This document shows positions 30,475 through 37,947 of a DNA stretch of 64,000 nucleotides, piece by piece. Location: the NCBI GenBank assembly GCA_965199915.1, contig OZ241348.1:496001-560000 (forward strand). The letters run 5' to 3'. Made by a program: the position numbers and the translations under genes. Source of the DNA: VXYL01 sp965199915 (GTDB lineage Bacteria; Pseudomonadota; Gammaproteobacteria; Pseudomonadales; Azotimanducaceae). The stretch's first letter is position 1; each line of letters begins with the position of its first letter. The notes under the pieces were generated by a model. It made no database searches and was not told where the DNA came from. It was given only the letters and a program-made list of their open reading frames with translations.

Positions 30475-30556
30475 GAACCTCGTCCGCATCGGAGCAGACG
30501 ATCCCAAGGTCAAGACGGCAGCCTTGTCGAGTTGCATTGGCCAATGCATCATTTGA
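30455..30556 (+). pseudogene. truncated HEPN-toxin partner gene
   Basis: ATG 30455 overlaps the nucleotidyltransferase gene by 20 bases, the usual arrangement, and encodes MAAAQLENLVRIGADDPK followed by about 15 unrelated residues before TGA 30554-30556. The first ~13 residues match the usual opening of the HEPN partner (AAxQLENLVRIG); the remaining ~100 residues are missing. The Gabija promoter begins at the truncation point, so the cut probably marks an insertion or deletion edge. Confidence 0.6.
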
Positions 30557-30603
30557 TAGGTTGTGCTGCACCATTGACTGTTGCATTTGTGCTGCTGTAC
30601 GGT
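30552..30603 (+). promoter_or_regulatory. TTTGATAG box and promoter of the Gabija operon
   Basis: TTTGATAG (30552-30559), 14 bp, TTGACT (30574-30579), an 18-bp spacer and TACGGT (30598-30603), 34 bp before the gajA start. The same box and -35 occur upstream of the gene at 37.9 kb (in repeat 2) and upstream of the helicase at 23.9 kb. Confidence 0.5.
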
Positions 30604-30637
30604 AGCGAGCATAGTTTCGACCGCTCGGCGGCAGCCG

Positions 30638-32344
30638 ATGAGACTCACGAACCTCGCCATCCGCAACTTCCGGTGCATTCGGGAACTAATCCTCGATCTG
30701 GACGAGACGACCGTGCTGATCGGCGAGAACAACACCGGCAAGACGGCCGTGCTGGGGGCTGTCCGCGCCTGCTTGGAGCGGCTGCGCGGGCGCGGTCGTC
30801 GTCAGTTCCACGAGTACGACTACCACTTGGCCAATCCCGGTGCGTCACCGACGGACGCACAGCCCATCGAGATCCAACTGTCATTCGTGGAGAGCGAGAC
30901 CAAGCCTTGGGAAGAAGAAGTGGGGCAAGCGTTGGCTGATCTGGTCGTCTTTGGCGACGACGACCGCCGGCGGGTGACGTTGCATGTGACGTCGCAATTC
31001 GATAGCAGCGCCAACGACTTCATCACGAACTGGACTTTCCTTGATGCGGAAGGAGAGCCGCGAGGCGGTAGTGCGCGATCCGCCGTTCAGCTAAGCACCC
31101 TTCAAGGGCTGGTACCGGTGTTCTACCTCTCGGCGTTGCGCGATGCGTCGAGGCACTTCGTCTCTAGCGGTCCGTTCTGGCGCTCCTTCCTAGGGGAACT
31201 CGGCGTGTCGGAGAACGAGCGTCAAACCTTGCAAGCGGAACTGGCGGAATTGAACGCCCGCTTGATCAAGGCTCATGGCCCGTTGGCTGAGGTGCGCGGC
31301 GAGTTGGAGAGCGCCAAGCGCGTTGTGGACTTCGGCGTGGCAGAGGCAGTCACTGTGGATGCCTTGCCGACCAAGCTGTTCGCGCTGTTGTCGCGGGCGC
31401 AAGTGCTGCTCGCCTCTCGTTCCGGTGCCCGCATTCCCGTCGCCGAGCAAGGCGAAGGCACCCAGAGCCTCGCCGTGCTGCTCTTGTTTGGTGCTTTCCT
31501 GCGCAGCCAACTCTCCGGCCTCGACCCCAACGCTTCGGCAATCACAGCCCTTGAAGAGCCGGAAGCGCACTTGCACCCCTCTGCCACTCGCGCATTGATG
31601 CAGCTGGTTGACGAACTGCCGGGCCAAAAGCTCATCTCCACCCACAGCGGCCATATGCTGGCAAGCGTCCCCGCCACCGCCATCCGGCGCTTGGCTTACC
31701 AAGGCGGCGACATCAAGGCGTACCGCATTGATGGGAACTTGCTGACGGACGAGGAGACGAGGAAGTTCGACTTCCATGTGCGCCGCTCACGAGGTGAGCT
31801 GTTATTCGCCCGCTGCTGGCTCTTGGTGGAGGGGGAAACCGAAGTCGTCCTGCTAACCGGCGCAGCCGAAGTGCTGCACTTGAACTTGGAGCGGGCAGGC
31901 GTATGTTGCGTGGAGTACAGTCAGACGAACGTGGGCCTGTTGGCCAAGGTCGCCAACCAGCTTGGCATCGCTTGGTACTGCGTGATGGATGATGACCGAG
32001 GTCGCAAGGAATACGAACCTCGCGTTCGTGCTCAAGTGGCCGATGCTGACGAGGCGGACCGCATGACGATTCCGTACGGGAACATCGAACTGCTGCTCTG
32101 CGAGAGCGGTTTTGGCGACATCTACGAGAAGCGGATGTCCCGCCAAAAGAACCAGCCAACCGCTGCCAGCGGCACGGCCGAGTACTGGCGTCAGGTCGTC
32201 AAAGCACTACCAAAGGGATTCGGCAAACCAGCAGCGGCTGCCGAGGCCGCGGATCGCATGGCCCAAGAAACAGACGCCGCGCCGGTACCGGAACCACTGG
32301 TCAACATCCTCAACAAAGCGGTCGCACTCGCCAAATCGTCATGA
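30638..32344 (+). CDS. gajA: Gabija GajA: OLD-family ATPase with TOPRIM nuclease
   Basis: 568 residues from ATG 30638, close to the ~578 of known GajA. The N-terminal ABC-type ATPase has Walker A GENNTGKT (about 29-36), a signature region near 270 (EQGEGTQSLAVLLLF) and Walker B ITALEEPEAHLHPSA (about 301-315). The C-terminal TOPRIM domain has its Glu in LLVEGETEVVLL (about 398) and Asp residues in VMDDDRG (about 450). GajA is a sequence-specific nicking endonuclease inhibited by nucleotides. It overlaps gajB by ATGA. OLD-family proteins outside Gabija look alike; the UvrD-like partner decides the call. Confidence 0.88.
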   Translation: MRLTNLAIRNFRCIRELILDLDETTVLIGENNTGKTAVLGAVRACLERLRGRGRRQFHEYDYHLANPGASPTDAQPIEIQLSFVESETKPWEEEVGQALADLVVFGDDDRRRVTLHVTSQFDSSANDFITNWTFLDAEGEPRGGSARSAVQLSTLQGLVPVFYLSALRDASRHFVSSGPFWRSFLGELGVSENERQTLQAELAELNARLIKAHGPLAEVRGELESAKRVVDFGVAEAVTVDALPTKLFALLSRAQVLLASRSGARIPVAEQGEGTQSLAVLLLFGAFLRSQLSGLDPNASAITALEEPEAHLHPSATRALMQLVDELPGQKLISTHSGHMLASVPATAIRRLAYQGGDIKAYRIDGNLLTDEETRKFDFHVRRSRGELLFARCWLLVEGETEVVLLTGAAEVLHLNLERAGVCCVEYSQTNVGLLAKVANQLGIAWYCVMDDDRGRKEYEPRVRAQVADADEADRMTIPYGNIELLLCESGFGDIYEKRMSRQKNQPTAASGTAEYWRQVVKALPKGFGKPAAAAEAADRMAQETDAAPVPEPLVNILNKAVALAKSS

Positions 32345-34191
32345 CGCTGAACCTGCAAAGCCTGAACAGCAACCAACGCCAAGCCGTGCAATGGCAGGAT
32401 GGCCCGCTGCTGGTGCTCGCCGGGCCAGGCTCCGGCAAGACGCATGTGCTCACCATGCGCATCGCCCGGATTCTCTCCGAGACCCCGGATGCGCGTTTCA
32501 GGGTGCTTGGCCTCACCTTCACCACGAAGGCCGCCGACGAAATGCGCACCAGAGTGGACGACTTGCTAGGAGCAAAGACGCCCCGCGTACGCTTGGCGAC
32601 CTTCCATGCGTTTGCCGCCGATGTGCTACGGCTGCATGGCAGCTACTTTGGGTTCAAGCCGGATTTCCGCATCCTCACCCGAGACGAAGAGCGGTTCGAG
32701 CTCTTGGGCGCCGCCATCGAGAAGTCCAATGCGAGAAGCCATCTGCCGCCCACCGCTAACGGCAAGAGCATCGCACGCGCCGTCGATCACTTGTTCCGCG
32801 AGGGCTACGACGGCAGCGACCGAGTGCCGAAGCACCTCGGCGCACTCAAGCCGTGGGTACACCCGGTTTGCAGCAGCTACTTGCGCCAGCTCTCCGAGAA
32901 CAACCGCTTGGATTTCGGCACCCTGCTCATCTACTGCTTGCGCTTGTTCCGCGAACGGCCGGCGCTGTCAGCGCACTATCGATCCGTCTATCGGTTCGTC
33001 TGCGTTGACGAATACCAGGACACCAACACCGTGCAGGACGAGCTCCTGCGGACCCTGTGTCCGAACGCGGACGCCAACCTGTTCGTCGTGGCCGACGACG
33101 ATCAGACAATCTATCAATGGAACGGCGCGAACCCTCGGCGGCTTGACGAGTTGCGTGGTCATTACCAGATGGAAACGGTGCAGCTACCGGATAGCTACCG
33201 TTGTCCACCAGAAGTTGTGAACTTGGCGAACAGGCTCATTCGGCACAACGTAGATCGCACTGTGCAGAAGGCACCGTTGGCCTCGTTGGGAACCAGGTCG
33301 CACGCGAATAAGGTCGTAGTACGCGCCCTCAAGGATGCGTCGCAGGAAGCAGCTTGGATAGCCCGTGACATCAACGCTCGAAACCTTGCGCCGCGCGAGT
33401 GCGTCGTGCTCGCCCGTAGCTCAAAGATCCTTCAGTTTGCCGGCCAAGCACTGCGTACTGCGGGGCTCTCGCCCTACCTCCCGCAGCGCAAGCCGGAGTT
33501 CGAATCGCCACTGCTGTGTTTCGTCCACTCGGCGCTGCGTTTGGGTGACAGGCCCGCGGACACTGGAAGCCTTGATCGTCTCTGCGCTGCGTTCGGTGAG
33601 CTAACTGGGGAACAATTGTCGCCCGACGACATTGCCGCCGAAGCGGCACCAGGCGGCGAGTCGCTGCTGCGTGCGTTTGCGGATCTAGCGCCAAGCTCGG
33701 TAGACTTGGTGACCGCAATTCGCAACGATCTCTTGGACCGCCCGAGTTACCGAGACTTCGTTGAGCGGGTGCTTGAGCGGCAAGACGCCACTTGCGAGCA
33801 GACAACGCAGGAAGTTGCGGTTTGGAAGGATCTGGACCGCACCATCCAGCACAATCTCGGCGGCGATCCCACGTTGAGTCAGTTCCTTCAGGAGTTGGAC
33901 ATGCGCCAGAAGTCGCCACCTGCCAAGACCAACGACATTCAGTGCTTGACCATCCACCTCGCCAAGGGTAAGGAGTTCGAGCATGTGTACCTTATGGGGC
34001 TTGCGCAACAACAGCTGCCGTCGTACTACGCTGTGCGCGACGGCGGCCGGGCGGTGGAAGAAGAACGTCGCAACTGCTTCGTCGCCATCACCAGGGCGCG
34101 AGCGACGCTGACGCTAACCTACGCGCATCAGTATTTCGGCTATTCCAAGGAACCATCCCAGTTCCTTGGCGAGATGGGGTTGCTGCCATGA
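32341..34191 (+). CDS. gajB: Gabija GajB: UvrD/Rep-like superfamily 1 helicase
   Basis: 616 residues. SF1A motifs in order: Q motif LNSNQRQAV (about 9), Walker A GPGSGKT (about 30), FTTKAADEMR (about 60), DEYQDTN (about 223), VVADDDQTIYQWNGA (about 249), IHLAKGKEFEHVYLMGL (about 537) and FVAITRARATLTLTYA (about 580). It is longer than the ~494 residues of the reference GajB, mainly in the C-terminal helicase lobe. It overlaps gajA and the methyltransferase gene by ATGA on both sides, so all three are translationally coupled. GajB senses DNA termini and activates GajA. Confidence 0.88.
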   Translation: MTLNLQSLNSNQRQAVQWQDGPLLVLAGPGSGKTHVLTMRIARILSETPDARFRVLGLTFTTKAADEMRTRVDDLLGAKTPRVRLATFHAFAADVLRLHGSYFGFKPDFRILTRDEERFELLGAAIEKSNARSHLPPTANGKSIARAVDHLFREGYDGSDRVPKHLGALKPWVHPVCSSYLRQLSENNRLDFGTLLIYCLRLFRERPALSAHYRSVYRFVCVDEYQDTNTVQDELLRTLCPNADANLFVVADDDQTIYQWNGANPRRLDELRGHYQMETVQLPDSYRCPPEVVNLANRLIRHNVDRTVQKAPLASLGTRSHANKVVVRALKDASQEAAWIARDINARNLAPRECVVLARSSKILQFAGQALRTAGLSPYLPQRKPEFESPLLCFVHSALRLGDRPADTGSLDRLCAAFGELTGEQLSPDDIAAEAAPGGESLLRAFADLAPSSVDLVTAIRNDLLDRPSYRDFVERVLERQDATCEQTTQEVAVWKDLDRTIQHNLGGDPTLSQFLQELDMRQKSPPAKTNDIQCLTIHLAKGKEFEHVYLMGLAQQQLPSYYAVRDGGRAVEEERRNCFVAITRARATLTLTYAHQYFGYSKEPSQFLGEMGLLP

Positions 34192-35165
34192 CCGCACGGA
34201 AGCAAGCCACGGCAACAGGCCACCGACCCAAGGTAGTGTCGCTCTTCACGGGTTGTGGAGGCTCTGACGCAGGCCTAATTTCGGCCAACTACGAGATCGT
34301 GTTTGCAAACGACGTATCCAAGTACGCCAAGGAAATGTACGAGGCCAACCTCAACGAAACGGATTACGAGTGCAAGGACATCCGCAAAATCAAGGCCTTC
34401 CCCAAAGCACAACTCCTTGTCGGCTGCTATCCCTGCCAAGGATTCAGCCAAGGCGGCGCTCGAGTATCGGACCGGCAGGTAAACTATCTATATAGGGAGT
34501 TCGACAGGGCGCTTCGACAGATTCGTCCTCGGGCCTTCGTCGTTGAGAACGTGCCAGGCATGCGGCGGAGTGATTTGGCGCACCTGCTTAAGAACCAGCT
34601 TACGCGGTTTAGGATGGCCGGTTATGCGGTGGACTACAGGATCCTAAATGCCGCGCAGTATGGTGTTCCACAACACCGCAAGAGGATATTCATCGTCGGG
34701 GTTCGGAGCGACCTCGACACCCGTTTCAAGTTCCCTGCTCCGACGCACTCCAAGGCCAGTGGCATTGATCAAATGACGGTTCGCGAAGCATTGGATGGCA
34801 TGCCAGAGTGGCCCGACGGCGAATTCCTCGACGACGACTTCCATTGGCATTACCTCTCCAGAAACAGACGTTGCGAGTGGGCGGCACCGAGCAAGACGAT
34901 ACTTGCCAATGCACGTCACATGCCTTTACATCCTATGAGTCCGTCGCTAAAGAAGGTAACTACTGACGTATGGACCTGGACTTCGGACTCCCCACGCCGT
35001 CGATTCTCCTTTCGGGAGGCGGCCCTTCTCCAAGGTTTCGACAAGAGCTGGACCTTTCCAGAGAGCGGTTCGCTGAAGCAGAAGTACAAGGCTATTGGCA
35101 ATGCCGTGCCTCCGCCGCTGTTCAAGTGTATCGGCGAACGGCTTCGTGGCATTTGCGCCTCCTAG
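34188..35165 (+). CDS. DNA (cytosine-5) methyltransferase coupled to Gabija
   Basis: 325 residues with the C5-methyltransferase motifs: I SLFTGCGGSDAGL (about 18), IV GCYPCQGFSQGG with catalytic Cys (about 83), VI FVVENVPGM (about 118), VIII QYGVPQHRKRIF (about 160) and X KQKYKAIGNAVPPPL (about 301). The target-recognition region between VIII and X is short. Its ATG overlaps the gajB stop. The end meets the convergent endonuclease-like gene so closely that the two TAG stops share the CTAG at 35162-35165. It may mark host DNA against GajA, the neighbouring endonuclease, or both. Confidence 0.92.
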   Translation: MTARKQATATGHRPKVVSLFTGCGGSDAGLISANYEIVFANDVSKYAKEMYEANLNETDYECKDIRKIKAFPKAQLLVGCYPCQGFSQGGARVSDRQVNYLYREFDRALRQIRPRAFVVENVPGMRRSDLAHLLKNQLTRFRMAGYAVDYRILNAAQYGVPQHRKRIFIVGVRSDLDTRFKFPAPTHSKASGIDQMTVREALDGMPEWPDGEFLDDDFHWHYLSRNRRCEWAAPSKTILANARHMPLHPMSPSLKKVTTDVWTWTSDSPRRRFSFREAALLQGFDKSWTFPESGSLKQKYKAIGNAVPPPLFKCIGERLRGICAS

Positions 35166-36070
35166 CGATCGCGTACCAAAGCCGTGAGATCGTCCATCTT
35201 TCGCAGGATCTCACTGTCAAACAGTTTGACGCCTGCCGACGATGCAATGAGGACCAACCGAGATCTATCGAATAGAAGCCCCGCCTCGCGACTTGCTTCC
35301 CGCAAGAGGTAATCGTCCACATGCCACGGCGTGGCAAAGGCCCTGACCGGTTCGACCGTCGAGAGCGTGTTGAACCACTTCTCCATGCGTTTGATGTTGA
35401 GATCGCCGTACTTGTCCTGCCAGTTGTTGCCGCAGGCACATTGACCGAGGACGAATAGCTGCCCGATCTTTCGACCGTCGCTCGGGTGGAGCCAGACAAC
35501 GAAATCGCAGCCCCCGTCTTTGACGTCAGCAGGATCGAGGCCCTCTTCCGGCCCCCAGTGCCACTCGCCAGTACGGCTGTGCAGTTGCGCCGCTGCCGCC
35601 TTGAATGACGTTTTGCCATCTCTGGGCCATCCGATGTGCATGCCTTTGGCGTTGGCGCCAAAGTAGGCAGTTACTAGCCGAGTGGCGACGCGCTCGAACA
35701 TCCGCGGCAACTCGGCATGCCGGCCACTCACGAACTTTGAGGAGCTGGCAGAGAGCAAAAATTCGTAGACTGGCGAGTGCCGGTCCTTCGCGTAGATCAA
35801 CGTGCCTTGGTCTAGGTCGAAAGGGTATGCCGTTCCAAGGAGGTGTGACCGCGTCGCAAGCTTCTCATGGATGAGGCCAACCGAGTCGTCTCGGATCAGA
35901 TCACCCCGTTGCCACTCCTCGGAGTTGGCGGGCGACATGGAGTCGACTGCGAGGTCATCCAACACACCCGCGACAAGCTCGTCCTCGGCACCGCTGTCAA
36001 TGACGGCGTAGCCACTCGCGAGCGCCTTGAGCTCGACTTGATCAGCGTCCGATGAGATCTGTTGCAACAT
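35162..36070 (-). CDS. putative restriction-endonuclease-like protein
   Basis: 302 residues, 11 bp downstream of the ParB-like gene on the same strand and convergent with the C5-methyltransferase. A central stretch, VKDGGCDFVVWLHPSDGRKIGQ followed by LFVLGQCACGNNWQDKYGD (about residues 185-225), resembles the D...QxK core of PD-(D/E)XK nucleases. The last position is Ala-Cys rather than Lys, which may be a family variant or loss of activity. The rest is helical. The pairing with a methyltransferase suggests a restriction-modification role; this is inference from context and a weak motif. Confidence 0.55.
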   Translation of the reverse strand: MLQQISSDADQVELKALASGYAVIDSGAEDELVAGVLDDLAVDSMSPANSEEWQRGDLIRDDSVGLIHEKLATRSHLLGTAYPFDLDQGTLIYAKDRHSPVYEFLLSASSSKFVSGRHAELPRMFERVATRLVTAYFGANAKGMHIGWPRDGKTSFKAAAAQLHSRTGEWHWGPEEGLDPADVKDGGCDFVVWLHPSDGRKIGQLFVLGQCACGNNWQDKYGDLNIKRMEKWFNTLSTVEPVRAFATPWHVDDYLLREASREAGLLFDRSRLVLIASSAGVKLFDSEILRKMDDLTALVRDR

Positions 36071-36081
36071 GTGTCCACGAT

Positions 36082-37236
36082 CTAGCCGTCATCTTCGCCG
36101 CCGAGTGCGATTTCCTTGAGCTTCCTCTCCAACTCTGCTGCCAAGCGGCGGTTTCTCGTCGCCGCAGGTGACAGGTCTTCAGCCGCATCGCCGCCAATGT
36201 CCTGCTCAGACAAGCGGCCTATGAGGTCTCGGAGTTCATCGCGGACGGTAGCCATGCCCTCCGACAGGCGCTTCTCAATTGGTTGGGTGAGAGTTTCTAT
36301 CTCCTCAAGCGTTTTGCCTTGTTCAAGCAGTCGAACTTTGTCCCGTACGGCCAACGTGGAAGCGAGGGCACCTAGCTGGCGTGAGTCCGTGATCGCGCCA
36401 TTGCGCGCCTTCGACCTGTCGCCAAACATGGAACGCATCACCAGCCCGGCATCCTCTAGGCGCTTGCGTTTGATGGGATTCTCGTGGGCGTCCTCATCCC
36501 CCAAATGCAGGAATTCGCGTACAGCCGCGTAGCCGAGGATCGTGTACACCCACGAGAACGGATACGCGGTGACGCTGCCGCGCCCCTTGCGGAGGCTGTT
36601 TTCTGGATCGAAATGGCCGCTTTTGGTGAGTTGCTCTACAACGTAATACCCCTCTAGCATCCGATTGACGGTGCGACTCCGGTCGCCGATGACCTCCGCA
36701 ACCTGTGCAATGGTGAGTCCGTTGTTCTCGACGACGTTCGCAACCCAAGCGGCTTTGGCGTAAGAGTCCCAAGGTCTTGCCGACGCTATGTGACGGACGC
36801 CTAGGTAGGCCAGAATCGCCGCGTGGTCTTCGTCCGCGCCGAATACGATCGCCGGTATGGGATCAACGGATGGGCGGCCGTGCTTCGTCCAGCGCTCCCC
36901 GTATCGTTCCGAACGAATGGTCTGACGCGCGGCGCGTTCATCTTGGGTCAAGATAAGGCAGGCGGCCAGCCGTCGATTGCCTTCCACGACCAAGAGTTTT
37001 GAGGACCGCTGGCGGCGTCTGCACACAATCGGCTCGGCGTCAAAGTAGCCGTTGACGGAGAGGGAGCTAAGCACATCGTCCACACCAAACTTCTGGACGA
37101 TGTGGTCGAGAAGCTCGGCTTGGCCGTTGCCAGCTTCCTGCAATCCAAACCGGGGATTGCCGGCATCTAGAAGCAGGTCGGCTAGTCGGTGCCGAACGAT
37201 TTCTCTGCTGGCTAGTACTGGTGCTTCGTCGGCCAT
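36082..37236 (-). CDS. ParB-like nuclease-domain protein
   Basis: 384 residues from ATG 37236. The N terminus has LLLDAGNPRFGLQEA (about 20-34) and LLVVEGNRRLAACLILT (about 81), the two conserved patches of the ParB/sulfiredoxin (ParB-N) fold that binds or hydrolyses CTP. A helical section with an HTH-like segment (LTIAQVAEVIGDRSRTVNRML, about 175) follows, then charged helices to the end. It is transcribed with the endonuclease-like gene. ParB-like proteins occur beside many modification systems as DNA-binding or regulatory partners. The start lies at the inner edge of direct repeat 2, so the Gabija block seems to end here. Confidence 0.75.
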   Translation of the reverse strand: MADEAPVLASREIVRHRLADLLLDAGNPRFGLQEAGNGQAELLDHIVQKFGVDDVLSSLSVNGYFDAEPIVCRRRQRSSKLLVVEGNRRLAACLILTQDERAARQTIRSERYGERWTKHGRPSVDPIPAIVFGADEDHAAILAYLGVRHIASARPWDSYAKAAWVANVVENNGLTIAQVAEVIGDRSRTVNRMLEGYYVVEQLTKSGHFDPENSLRKGRGSVTAYPFSWVYTILGYAAVREFLHLGDEDAHENPIKRKRLEDAGLVMRSMFGDRSKARNGAITDSRQLGALASTLAVRDKVRLLEQGKTLEEIETLTQPIEKRLSEGMATVRDELRDLIGRLSEQDIGGDAAEDLSPAATRNRRLAAELERKLKEIALGGEDDG

Positions 37237-37285
37237 GGCACTGTCCCCCAAGCATCGCCCTCGGTGAACCACCGGTTGGTCGGGC

Positions 37286-37705
37286 GTGGAGGCACAATCT
37301 TACGCGAGATCGTTGCGTGGTGTGGACGTGGATGTTGGATGGCGTTGGTTGGCTGCCAAGGGGTGCAAGACCGTCGGCTTGCGCGAACCGCTGCGGGAAG
37401 CGCTCATGCCCTTGGCGGGCGACATCGAGCTTGCCTTCGTGTTCGGCAGCGTTGCCGCTGGCGAAGACCGGGCGGGCAGCGACATCGACCTGATGGTGGT
37501 GGCGCACTCGCTGGACTACGCCACGCTGTTCAACGCACTGCAGCCCGCCGAGCGAGCGCTCGACCGGCCGGTGAACCCGAACATCGTCGCGCCGGCCGAT
37601 TGGGCCCGCAAACGTCGCCAGAAGGATGGCCTCTTTGCCCGAGTGGCAGCACGGCCGCGGCTGCTGGTGATCGGGGAAGACGACGACGGCCGCCGCGCAT
37701 CCTGA
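37286..37705 (+). pseudogene. remnant of the HTH-nucleotidyltransferase gene (second copy)
   Basis: Encodes the nucleotidyltransferase half only, from LREPLREALMPLAG through AFVFGSVAAGEDRAGSDIDL to VIGEDDDGRR, about 90% like the copy at 29.8 kb. The first ~27 residues of the open frame come from repeat upstream sequence read in a chance frame; the whole HTH domain is missing. No ribosome site is obvious. A free-standing minimal nucleotidyltransferase of ~110 residues is conceivable, since minimal MNT proteins exist, but decay is simpler. Confidence 0.65.
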
Positions 37706-37771
37706 GAACGCTGGTCTGCGAGACACCGGACCAGTCGATGTCGAAGGCGCACAGCAGCACGCTATGTAACA

Positions 37772-37820
37772 TTTGATAGTCGAATGTGCCATTGACTGCG
37801 ATGGCGTGAAGGCATATGGT
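37772..37820 (+). promoter_or_regulatory. TTTGATAG box and promoter of the gene at 37.9 kb
   Basis: TTTGATAG (37772-37779), 12 bp, TTGACT (37792-37797), a 17-bp spacer and TATGGT (37815-37820). It is homologous to the Gabija promoter. A 28-codon frame (37862-37948), whose TGA overlaps the next ATG as TGATG, lies between promoter and gene and could act as a leader. Its text, MGCGHDRRRDAKFADINEHH, could equally be a decayed coding remnant. Confidence 0.5.
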
Positions 37821-37947
37821 GGTTTCCGACGGGATGTTCCCGTGGCTGAAGAGGGCGGCGAATGGGTTGTGGTCACGACAGACGGCGGGACGCCAAGTTT
37901 GCCGACATCAACGAGCACCACCGCAAGGGCATCCTGAGGATTGCGTG

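Larger units (their letters stand above)
29609..30603. repeat. direct repeat 1 of the nucleotidyltransferase region
   Basis: Shares long stretches with 37241-37820: the upstream segment (CATCGCCCTCGGTGAACC through GGCTGCCAAGGGGTGC), the nucleotidyltransferase coding half, and the downstream ATTTGATAG/CCATTGACTG promoter segment. This copy is the fuller one; the second lacks about 416 bp equivalent to 29720-30135. The gene-free stretch 29523-29818 consists mainly of this repeat's upstream arm. Confidence 0.75.
37241..37820. repeat. direct repeat 2 of the nucleotidyltransferase region
   Basis: Second copy of the segment at 29609-30603, with an internal deletion of about 416 bp joining GGGGTGC directly to AAGACCGTCGG. 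The operators, the HTH domain and the HEPN start have been lost or scrambled; the promoter end with ATTTGATAG and CCATTGACTG is kept. With repeat 1 it brackets the Gabija, methyltransferase, endonuclease-like and ParB genes. Confidence 0.75.
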
